Assembly: GCA_900549105.1 (NCBI GenBank)
Contig: URND01000028.1
Span: 1 to 27,542 of the forward strand
Direction: 5' to 3'
Origin: an uncultured Eubacteriales bacterium
GTDB lineage: Bacteria > Bacillota > Clostridia > Lachnospirales > Lachnospiraceae
Length of the DNA: 27,542 nt
In this document: positions 21,670 to 27,542 of the stretch, one piece after another
How positions within the stretch are numbered: position 1 is the first letter of the stretch
How the letters are laid out: every line of letters begins with the position of its first letter
The notes under the pieces: generated by a model
The model's database searches: none
What the model was told of the DNA's origin: nothing
What the model saw: the letters and a program-made list of their open reading frames with translations, nothing else
Made by a program: the position numbers and the translations under genes

Positions 21670-23763
21670 TTACTCAGCATCTTTTTTGCTGAAGCTGATA
21701 CGGCCCATCTTATCTTTTCCGAGGCATTTAACCTTGATGACATCGCCGAGAGTAAGGACATCTTCAACCCGGTTTACACGTTTTTTATCCAGTTTGGAGA
21801 TATGAACCATTCCCTCTTTGCCCGGTGCAAATTCAAGGAAAGCGCCGAATTCTTTGATGCTGACAACTTTGCCGACATAAATCTTGCCTTCTTCGAATTC
21901 GGAAGCAATCATCTGAATCATTTCGATGGCCTTATCAATGCCCTCTTTTTCGACGCCGCAGACAGCCACTGCGCCATCATCGGTGATATCAATCTTAACG
22001 CCGGTCTCATCGATAATCTGATTGATAACTTTGCCTTTGGAACCGACAACATCGCCAATCTTCTGCGGGTCAATCATAATCTGTTTAATCTTCGGTGCAT
22101 ATTTGCCGACTTCCTTCCGAGGTTCGGCGATGGCCGGAGTTAATACTTCATTAATGATATATTCTCTTGCTTCTTTTGTCCGGCGAATTGCTTCTTCGAT
22201 AATCGGACGGGTCAAGCCATGAATCTTAATATCCATCTGAATCGCTGTAATACCATCATGGGTACCTGCTACCTTAAAGTCCATATCGCCGAAGAAATCT
22301 TCGAGTCCCTGGATATCTGTCAATACAACATAATCATCATCCGTATCCCCGGTAACAAGTCCGGCGGAAATACCTGCAACCTGTTTTTTAATCGGAACAC
22401 CGGCAGCCATCAGTGACATGGTTGATGCACAGATACTTGCCTGGGATGTGGAACCATTGGATTCAAATGTCTCAGAAACTGTACGAATCGCATATGGGAA
22501 TTCTTCCACACTTGGCAGTACAGGCACCAATGCTTTTTCAGCCAGTGCGCCATGACCGATTTCACGGCGTCCCGGCCCTCTGGAAGGTTTTGTCTCGCCG
22601 ACAGAGTAGGACGGGAAATTATAATGATGCATGTACCGTTTAGACGTCACATTGACATCAATTCCGTCAATACGCTGTGCTTCAGACATCGGAGCCAGTG
22701 TTGTTACTGTACAAATCTGAGTCTGACCACGGGTAAACATGGCAGAACCGTGAACTCTCGGAAGCAAGTCAATCTCTGCGGCCAGCGGACGAATCTGGTT
22801 CAGCGCACGGCCATCCGGACGTTTATGGTCTTTCAAAATCATCTTGCGAACTGTCTTTTTCTGATACTGATAAACAGCCTCGTCGATAAGCTCCAGCCAT
22901 TCTTCATTTTCAGCGAAGGCTTCCGCCAGTTTTTCTTTAATCTGGCGAATATTCTCTTCGCGCACCTGCTTTTCATCAGTGAACACAGCCTCTTCCATCT
23001 CTTCCGGCGGAACAAGCTCTTTAATTGCGGCAAATAACTCTTCCGGCACGGCGCAGCTTGTATAGCTGTGTTTTTCCTTGCCGCACTCAGCCACAATACC
23101 GTCAAAAAATTTGATAATCTCCTGATTCAGTTCATGGGCGGCAAAAATGGCTTCAATCATCTTATCTTCCGGCACTTCAGTGGCTCCGGCTTCAATCATG
23201 ATAACTTTTTCGCGGGTGGAAGCAACTGTCAGGGCTAAATCCGAATTCAGTTTTTCCTCTTCCATCGGGTTAAATACGAGCTTGCCGTCCACAAGTCCTA
23301 CCTGTGTAGCAGCAATCGGGCCGTCAAACGGAATATCCGAAATAGCTACAGCCAGAGCGGAGCCAAGCATGGCGACAACTTCCGGATTGGCATCCGGGTC
23401 AACGCTCATAACCAGGTTGTTTAATGTGACATCATTTCGATAATCCTTCGGGAATAAAGGACGCATCGGACGGTCAATCACACGGGAAGTCAATACCGCA
23501 TGTTCGCTGGCCTTTCCTTCTCTTTTATTGAAGCCTCCCGGAATCTTACCTACAGAATACATTTTCTCTTCAAACTCAACGCTTAATGGGAAGAAATCGA
23601 TTCCCTCTCTCGGTTTTTCAGAAGCTGTCGCTGTAGAAAGAATGACAGTATCTCCATAGTGAATAAAAACGGCGCCGTTGGCCTGTTTGGCAACACGGCC
23701 GATATCAACGCGCAGGGTTCTTCCTGCCAGTTCCATAGAATAACTCTTGTACTCTTTTGACAT
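21670..23763 (-). CDS. pnp: Polyribonucleotide nucleotidyltransferase (PNPase)
   Basis: Phosphorolytic 3'-5' exoribonuclease of mRNA decay. Two RNase PH domains flank an alpha-helical domain, followed by a KH domain (PQKIGDVVGSKGKVINQIIDETG) and a C-terminal S1 domain (GKVVSIKEFGAFLEFAPGKEGMVHISKL). Catalytic-half motifs such as YSVGETKPSRGPGRREIGHGALAEKAL are intact. The ORF runs upstream to 23865 but AAGGAGA lies six bases before the ATG at 23761-23763, giving MSKEYKSYSMELAGR and 697 residues, the usual size. It follows rpsO, as in most bacteria, across a structured spacer. Confidence 0.97.
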   Translation of the reverse strand: MSKEYKSYSMELAGRTLRVDIGRVAKQANGAVFIHYGDTVILSTATASEKPREGIDFFPLSVEFEEKMYSVGKIPGGFNKREGKASEHAVLTSRVIDRPMRPLFPKDYRNDVTLNNLVMSVDPDANPEVVAMLGSALAVAISDIPFDGPIAATQVGLVDGKLVFNPMEEEKLNSDLALTVASTREKVIMIEAGATEVPEDKMIEAIFAAHELNQEIIKFFDGIVAECGKEKHSYTSCAVPEELFAAIKELVPPEEMEEAVFTDEKQVREENIRQIKEKLAEAFAENEEWLELIDEAVYQYQKKTVRKMILKDHKRPDGRALNQIRPLAAEIDLLPRVHGSAMFTRGQTQICTVTTLAPMSEAQRIDGIDVNVTSKRYMHHYNFPSYSVGETKPSRGPGRREIGHGALAEKALVPVLPSVEEFPYAIRTVSETFESNGSTSQASICASTMSLMAAGVPIKKQVAGISAGLVTGDTDDDYVVLTDIQGLEDFFGDMDFKVAGTHDGITAIQMDIKIHGLTRPIIEEAIRRTKEAREYIINEVLTPAIAEPRKEVGKYAPKIKQIMIDPQKIGDVVGSKGKVINQIIDETGVKIDITDDGAVAVCGVEKEGIDKAIEMIQMIASEFEEGKIYVGKVVSIKEFGAFLEFAPGKEGMVHISKLDKKRVNRVEDVLTLGDVIKVKCLGKDKMGRISFSKKDAE

Positions 23764-23791
23764 ATTCAATCTCCTTATAAAAATATTAGTC

Positions 23792-23926
23792 ATTTTCACA
23801 GGAAACCAATCGAAACTACTGAAAAAGGCAGGCGGGCCATGAAATTCCTCTGTAAAACTGCCCATTAAAAATCCATCGGCTGCATGCGCTTTTCAGTGGT
23901 CTCGAATAGCAGATTCCTGTGAAAAT
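23792..23926 (-). promoter_or_regulatory. Long inverted repeat in the rpsO-pnp spacer (pnp leader)
   Basis: ATTTTCACAGGAA (23792-23804) is perfectly complementary to 23914-23926. A second layer, CTACTGAAAA with TTTTCAGTGG, continues the pairing inward. The RNA would form a rod of roughly 130 nt ending about 28 bases before the pnp start. In E. coli a double-stranded pnp leader is cut by RNase III and then used for PNPase autoregulation; this could be the analogue. Confidence 0.6.
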
Positions 23927-23937
23927 TGAATGTAAAT

Positions 23938-23963
23938 AGTGGGATGGAAAGCTCCATCCCACT
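23938..23963 (-). other. Perfect hairpin just after rpsO
   Basis: AGTGGGATGGA (23938-23948) with TCCATCCCACT (23953-23963), 11 pairs and a four-base loop, 8 bases past the rpsO stop. No T tract follows, so it is more likely an mRNA 3'-end stabiliser or processing site than a full terminator. Confidence 0.65.
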
Positions 23964-23971
23964 GTTTAAAA

Positions 23972-24238
23972 TTATTTTCTTAAACCTAACTTCTGGACGA
24001 TAGCTCTATATCTTTCGATATCTGTCTTCTTGAGATAGTCGAGCATACCACGTCTCTGACCAACCATTTTCAACAGACCCCGTCTGGAATGATGGTCTTT
24101 TTTGTGCACTTTCAAATGCTCTGTTAAATCGCTGATTCTTGCTGTTAATAAAGCAATCTGAACTTCCGGTGAACCTGTATCTTCCGGTGTTCTTCCATAA
24201 GTTGCGATGATTTCTTTTTTCATCTCTGATGTAATCAT
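23972..24238 (-). CDS. rpsO: 30S ribosomal protein S15
   Basis: Primary 16S rRNA-binding protein of the small-subunit platform. The 88-residue sequence is full length and typical: EIIATYGRTPEDTGSPEVQ at the N-terminus, the LTARISDLTEHLKVHKKDHHSRRGLLKMVGQRR core that contacts the rRNA three-way junction, and LDYLKKTDIERYRAIVQKLGLRK at the end. AGGAGG lies 8 bases before the ATG. Its leader carries a hairpin that could serve S15 autoregulation. It is followed by pnp. Confidence 0.98.
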   Translation of the reverse strand: MITSEMKKEIIATYGRTPEDTGSPEVQIALLTARISDLTEHLKVHKKDHHSRRGLLKMVGQRRGMLDYLKKTDIERYRAIVQKLGLRK

Positions 24239-24304
24239 AGTATATTTCCTCCTGAATTTTAAAATGCCTCATGCTAAGAACGGGTTGGAGTTTCCCACAT
24301 CTGA

Positions 24305-24331
24305 GCACGGGTTATTATTCATACCGTGCTA
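24305..24331 (-). promoter_or_regulatory. Hairpin at the 5' end of the rpsO leader
   Basis: On the minus strand AGCACGG and CCGTGCT form a seven-pair stem around a 13-base loop at the very start of the transcript. A GTTGGAGTTTCCCAC segment follows. S15 represses its own mRNA in several bacteria through leader structures; whether this one binds S15 is unknown. Confidence 0.4.
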
Positions 24332-24359
24332 TTATATCATAGACATTTTTCATTGTAAA
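24331..24359 (-). promoter_or_regulatory. Promoter of rpsO-pnp
   Basis: TTTACA (24354-24359), a 17-base spacer and a perfect TATAAT (24331-24336) on the minus strand. Confidence 0.75.
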
Positions 24360-24384
24360 GATGTAAATTTACATTGAATATTTC

Positions 24385-24413
24385 TTGCATTTTCATGCAA
24401 AATAAGCTAATAT
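24385..24413 (+). promoter_or_regulatory. argH promoter overlapped by an ARG box
   Basis: TTGCAT (24385-24390), a 17-base spacer and TAATAT (24408-24413) make a good plus-strand promoter. The inverted repeat TTGCATTTTCATGCAA (24385-24400) fits the ArgR/AhrC operator TGMATwwwwATKCA except for one spacer base and covers the -35. ArgR bound with arginine should block RNA polymerase here. A TGAAT half-site sits just upstream at 24375. Confidence 0.7.
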
Positions 24414-24455
24414 TGTGAGGACATACACTATTATTATAGAAAGAAGTGAATCCAA

Positions 24456-25847
24456 ATGGAATTAAAATTATGGGGCGGACGTTTTACGAAGCAAACCGAT
24501 AAGCTGGTACATAACTTCAATGCGTCCATTTCCTTTGACCGGAAATTTTATAAACAGGATATTGACGGCAGTATCGCCCATGTAACCATGCTGGCCAAAC
24601 AGCAGATTCTGACCGATGAGGAACGGGATACCATTGTTGCCGCTCTCAATGATATTAAAAATGAAATTGAAGCAGGTACACTTGAGATTTCTCCGACTTA
24701 TGAAGATATTCACAGTTTTGTGGAAGCAAACCTTATTGACCGTCTGGGAGATACCGGAAAGAAACTGCATACCGGACGAAGCAGAAATGATCAGGTTGCC
24801 CTGGATATGAAGCTCTATACCCGGGATGAAATTACGGAATGCGATGCCCTTCTCCGCGAGCTTCTCTCTGTTATTCTTTCCATTATGAAGGAAAATACAG
24901 AAACTTTTATGCCTGGATTTACTCATTTACAGAAAGCACAGCCATTGACGCTGGCCCATCATTTCGGCGCTTATTTTGAAATGTTTAAAAGGGACCGCAG
25001 CCGTCTGGCTGATATTTATAAACGTATGAACACCTGTCCTCTCGGTGCAGGCGCTCTGGCCGGGACCACCTACCCTCTGGACAGGGCATACACCGCAGAG
25101 CTTCTCGGCTTTGACAGCCCGACATTGAACAGCATGGATTCGGTTTCCGACAGGGATTATCTGATTGAGCTTTTAAGCGCTCTCTCCACAATCATGATGC
25201 ACCTCAGCCGTTTTTCCGAGGAAATCATTGTATGGAATACCAATGAATATCAGTTTATCGAACTGGATGACGCCTATTCCACCGGAAGCAGCATTATGCC
25301 GCAGAAAAAGAATCCGGATATCGCTGAACTTGTCCGCGGAAAAACAGGCCGGGTTTACGGCGCTCTCATGTCCATGCTCACTACTATGAAGGGACTGCCG
25401 CTGGCCTATAATAAGGATATGCAGGAAGATAAGGAGCTGACCTTTGATGCTATCGATACAACCAAAGGTTGTATTAAGCTTTTCACCGGCATGATTCAGA
25501 CAATGAAAATCAATAAGCCTGCCATGGCAAAAAGCGCAAGAAACGGCTTTACCAATGCAACCGATGCCGCCGATTATCTTGTGAAACACGGCGTTCCTTT
25601 CCGCGATGCCCATGGAATTATCGGACAGCTCGTTCTCTACGGTATTGAAAATAATAAGGCCCTGGACGATATGACGCTGGAAGAATATAAGGCTATCAGC
25701 CCGGTATTCGAGGAAGATATTTACGAAGCCATCTCCCTTGAAACCTGTGTCAACACACGAAACACCATTGGCGCACCGGGTGTGGAAGCCATGAAGAACG
25801 TCCTTCGCCTTGAGCAGGAATATCTTGACAACGCACCGGTATTGTGA
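24456..25847 (+). CDS. argH: Argininosuccinate lyase
   Basis: Splits argininosuccinate to arginine and fumarate, the final arginine biosynthesis step. 463 residues, full length: KLWGGRF at the N-terminus, HTGRSRNDQVALDMKLY, FTHLQKAQPLTLAHHF (catalytic His area), and the fumarase-superfamily signature GSSIMPQKKNPD (277-288) with the catalytic serine loop. No argG lies beside it, so it is a stand-alone unit, with its own ArgR-type promoter and a terminator after it. The ribosome site is weak (GAAAGAAG). Confidence 0.97.
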   Translation: MELKLWGGRFTKQTDKLVHNFNASISFDRKFYKQDIDGSIAHVTMLAKQQILTDEERDTIVAALNDIKNEIEAGTLEISPTYEDIHSFVEANLIDRLGDTGKKLHTGRSRNDQVALDMKLYTRDEITECDALLRELLSVILSIMKENTETFMPGFTHLQKAQPLTLAHHFGAYFEMFKRDRSRLADIYKRMNTCPLGAGALAGTTYPLDRAYTAELLGFDSPTLNSMDSVSDRDYLIELLSALSTIMMHLSRFSEEIIVWNTNEYQFIELDDAYSTGSSIMPQKKNPDIAELVRGKTGRVYGALMSMLTTMKGLPLAYNKDMQEDKELTFDAIDTTKGCIKLFTGMIQTMKINKPAMAKSARNGFTNATDAADYLVKHGVPFRDAHGIIGQLVLYGIENNKALDDMTLEEYKAISPVFEEDIYEAISLETCVNTRNTIGAPGVEAMKNVLRLEQEYLDNAPVL

Positions 25848-25907
25848 TATTTTTGTTTTGTAAGAATTTCATACAGATTCGTTAAGTTTATTTAGCAGAT
25901 GCTTTAT

Positions 25908-25941
25908 AAAAGGGGTACACCACCGCGGGTGTATCCCTTTT
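25908..25941 (+). terminator. Terminator between argH and thiS
   Basis: AAAAGGGGTACACC (25908-25921) pairs with GGTGTATCCCTTTT (25928-25941), with a six-base loop and further T. It lies 60 bases past argH and 34 bases before thiS. No TPP riboswitch is present, so thiSF depends on read-through or an unseen promoter. Confidence 0.8.
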
Positions 25942-25975
25942 TGTGTTTAAAAAAGATAAAGGAGGTATTTTTCTT

Positions 25976-26170
25976 ATGAAAGTCAACGGTGAAACCATCA
26001 CCCTCTCCCAATCTGTCTCATTAAAGGAATTTCTGGAAAACTCCGGATACAGGGCAGGACGCATTGCTGTGGAGCGCAATGGTAATATCGTTCCAAAACA
26101 AGCCTATGATTCCGTTATGCTCACTGAGGCGGATACCCTTGAAATTGTCCATTTTGTCGGAGGCGGTTGA
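25976..26170 (+). CDS. thiS: Sulfur carrier protein ThiS
   Basis: Ubiquitin-like carrier of the sulfur atom for the thiazole half of thiamine. The 64-residue protein starts MKVNGETITL and ends VHFVGGG, the Gly-Gly tail that ThiF adenylates and that later carries thiocarboxylate. AAAGGAGG lies ten bases before this ATG. A longer reading from 25943 has no ribosome site. It is tightly coupled to thiF, whose ATG follows two bases after the TGA. Confidence 0.92.
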   Translation: MKVNGETITLSQSVSLKEFLENSGYRAGRIAVERNGNIVPKQAYDSVMLTEADTLEIVHFVGGG

Positions 26171-26172
26171 TA

Positions 26173-26805
26173 ATGCTTACGAAAAATGAATATGACGCCA
26201 TGCTTATTGAAAGGCATGGGCAAAAAACATTTGACATACTGTCCAAAGCCTGTGTGGGAATTGCCGGACTCGGAGGACTTGGCTCCAACATCGCCATGAT
26301 GCTGGCCCGGAGCGGTATCGGTCATCTGCTGCTCATTGATTTTGACACTGTGGAGCCGAGCAATTTAAACCGCCAGCACTATATGATCTCCCATCTCGGG
26401 ATGCCAAAATCCGAGGCGATTAAGGATTTAATTCTACAGGCAAATCCCTACATACAGCTTGACACCCGGTGCTTAAAAATCACCGGTGAAAACGCCCCGG
26501 AGCTTTTCCGGGACTGTGATTTAGTCTGCGAAGCCTTTGATAAACCGGAAGCTAAAGCCGAACTGATCAACAGCCTTCTCGAAAACTGTCCGGGCCTGCC
26601 GCTGATTTCAGGTTCGGGGATGGCCGGATATGGCAGTTCCAATACTATCCGCACTGAAAAGGCCATGAACAACCTCTATCTGTGCGGCGATAAGGTGTCC
26701 GGCATTGAAACGGTTGGTTCTCTCATGGCTCCCCGGGTGCAGATTTGTGCGGGCCACGAGGCAAATATGGCGCTTCGGCTATTGCTTGGAATAAAAGAAG
26801 TTTAA
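26173..26805 (+). CDS. thiF: ThiS adenylyltransferase ThiF (short, family 2 type)
   Basis: Activates the C-terminus of ThiS with ATP (E1-like fold). Residues 29-40 hold the nucleotide motif GIAGLGGLGSNI, followed by LLLIDFDTVEPSNLNRQ, whose Asp and Arg contact ATP and the adenylate. The 210-residue length and lack of Cys-x-x-Cys zinc pairs match the short ThiF form common in Clostridia. A TTG at 26167 could be a start, but GGAGGCGG lies seven bases before the ATG at 26173. thiG and thiH, which normally follow, are absent; phage genes begin 27 bases later. Confidence 0.9.
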   Translation: MLTKNEYDAMLIERHGQKTFDILSKACVGIAGLGGLGSNIAMMLARSGIGHLLLIDFDTVEPSNLNRQHYMISHLGMPKSEAIKDLILQANPYIQLDTRCLKITGENAPELFRDCDLVCEAFDKPEAKAELINSLLENCPGLPLISGSGMAGYGSSNTIRTEKAMNNLYLCGDKVSGIETVGSLMAPRVQICAGHEANMALRLLLGIKEV

Positions 26806-26832
26806 TAATAAATAATCAGGAGGAAACATCAA

Positions 26833-26964
26833 ATGAAAGCAGTATTTGATTTAGCGAAAAAGTACTATCCAAAGTACTGGAGTAAGGAACGATTGGATGT
26901 ATTGTTAGCAAAGAAGAAACTTACACAGGAAGAGTACAACGAGATAGTAAGGGATAAAAAATGA
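26833..26964 (+). CDS. XkdX family phage tail protein
   Basis: Small phage protein of 43 residues found in tail/baseplate clusters of Firmicute siphoviruses and myoviruses and PBSX-like elements. It is recognised by YYPKYWSKERLDVLLAKKKLTQEEYNEIV, which is the whole XkdX consensus in essence (Trp-Ser...Leu-x-x-Leu...Leu-Thr-x-Glu-Glu-Tyr). AGGAGG lies eight bases before the ATG. Its TGA overlaps the ATG of the next gene (ATGA). Base composition is AT-rich, unlike thiF. Its role is not known. Confidence 0.85.
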   Translation: MKAVFDLAKKYYPKYWSKERLDVLLAKKKLTQEEYNEIVRDKK

Positions 26965-27542
26965 TATTACAAGAAGAGTATAACTTAAATTTAGAATCAC
27001 AATTATCTAAAAAGTATGTAAAAGTATCACAGTATGATACTGGCAGAAGATTGCTTATTACGCTTTTAAAAAATGATTGTAGCATGTTTAAAATCCCCTC
27101 GGAAGCAAGTGCTTCAATTAATGGTTTGAAGCCAGATGGGAAGGGATTCAGATACGACTGCTCAATTGAAAATAATAAAGTAGTAGTTGACATGAAAGAA
27201 CAAATGACTGTTCTTGCAGGATATGTCAAATGCGAAATTCTGTTATCAAAGGGTGGGGAAAGAATCGCAACAGCGAACTTTATGTTGAGTGTAGAGGAAT
27301 CTCCGTTATCAGAAAATACACCGATATCTTCAACTGATATTCCGCTATTACAAAAAGCAATTGAAGCAAGTGAAATTGTATTGTCAGTTGAAAAAACTGT
27401 AAAAGGATATTCTGAATCAGCTAGTAAATCATCACAGAGTGCACAGGAATCTGCTGAAAGTGCATCTAATGCATCAGCTTCATCAGCAGAGAGTGCTAGA
27501 AATTCATCGCAGAGTGCACAAGCATCAGCAGAAAGTGCGAAT
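26961..27542 (+). CDS. BppU-family phage baseplate upper protein, N-terminal part
   Basis: Baseplate protein that links the receptor-binding tips to the tail in lactococcal-type phages. 194 codons are present before the right edge. Residues 1-125 resemble the BppU N-terminal domain (LITLLKNDCSMFKIPSEASASINGLKPDGKGF; VDMKEQMTVLAGYVKCEILLSKGGERIATANF). From about residue 138 the protein becomes a Ser/Ala/Gln/Glu helical stalk with a 25-residue repeat (SSQSAQESAESAS; SSQSAQASAESAN) likely to form a trimeric coiled coil. The gene overlaps XkdX by four bases. It is AT-rich and continues outside the window. Confidence 0.8.
   Translation, partial: MILQEEYNLNLESQLSKKYVKVSQYDTGRRLLITLLKNDCSMFKIPSEASASINGLKPDGKGFRYDCSIENNKVVVDMKEQMTVLAGYVKCEILLSKGGERIATANFMLSVEESPLSENTPISSTDIPLLQKAIEASEIVLSVEKTVKGYSESASKSSQSAQESAESASNASASSAESARNSSQSAQASAESAN
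27429..27542 (+). repeat. 75-bp imperfect repeat in the BppU stalk
   Basis: TCATCACAGAGTGCACA at 27429 and TCATCGCAGAGTGCACA at 27504 start two units of a 75-base (25-residue) repeat. The second unit runs off the edge. Such repeats can change stalk length by recombination. Confidence 0.65.

Noticed and set aside
21661..22143. Plus-strand 160-residue reading frame opposite pnp
   Set aside because: Antisense shadow of the conserved KH/S1 part of pnp, without ribosome site or promoter.
23764..23865. 34-residue N-terminal extension of PNPase
   Set aside because: It is read from the structured leader; a proper ribosome site precedes the internal ATG, and PNPases start MSKEY-like.
25900..25975. 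TPP riboswitch before thiSF
   Set aside because: No THI-box elements (CTGAGA, ACCTGATC) occur; the region holds only an intrinsic terminator.

Overview
The bulk of this window (about 600 to 26,810) looks like chromosome of an anaerobic gut Firmicute, most likely a Lachnospiraceae-type clostridium. The evidence is moderate GC, strong AGGAGG-type ribosome sites, consensus TTGACA/TATAAT promoters, a T-box leader, 6S RNA, a SpoIID-family protein and Firmicute gene neighbourhoods. Both ends appear foreign to this core. Bases 1 to about 590 are GC-rich, bifidobacterial in style (the end of livF, a cloverleaf-like palindromic repeat, the end of a sugar O-acetyltransferase), and join the clostridial DNA in mid-gene. 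Bases from about 26,810 to the end are AT-rich phage tail genes (XkdX, BppU) that start directly after thiF.

Layout. On the minus strand, an APH-fold kinase, a GlpA-like FAD/[2Fe-2S] oxidoreductase and the first codons of a second flavoprotein form an operon divergent from an AraC-type regulator. Next is the pheS-pheT-queA operon behind a Phe T-box leader. A BrkB/YihY membrane protein, a membrane-anchored SpoIID/LytB protein, a 6S RNA gene and a membrane-anchored GDPD phosphodiesterase follow. Then come threonine synthase with its own promoter, a small membrane protein, and the methionine importer metN-metI-metQ. A zinc-dependent phospholipase C-like protein is divergent from a CNNM/CorC-type transporter. 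Last are a type III toxin-antitoxin module, rpsO-pnp with a highly structured spacer, argH with an ARG box on its promoter, and thiS-thiF.

The most interesting system is the type III (ToxIN/AbiQ-like) module at about 20,814-21,536. It has a consensus promoter, a short RNA with two 34-base repeats plus a repeat remnant inside a terminator hairpin, and then an AT-rich ToxN-family endoribonuclease gene with a GTG start. It lies between two nearly identical 61-bp copies of a terminator hairpin in the convergent gap between the CNNM gene and pnp. This suggests the module arrived with, or created, a duplication of that terminator.

Other regulatory finds are a complete 6S RNA gene, a near-perfect ArgR operator over the argH -35 box, queA placed under phenylalanine T-box control, and a long inverted repeat ahead of pnp that resembles a processing or autoregulation site. 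Function calls rest on motif recognition by eye; no database search was run.
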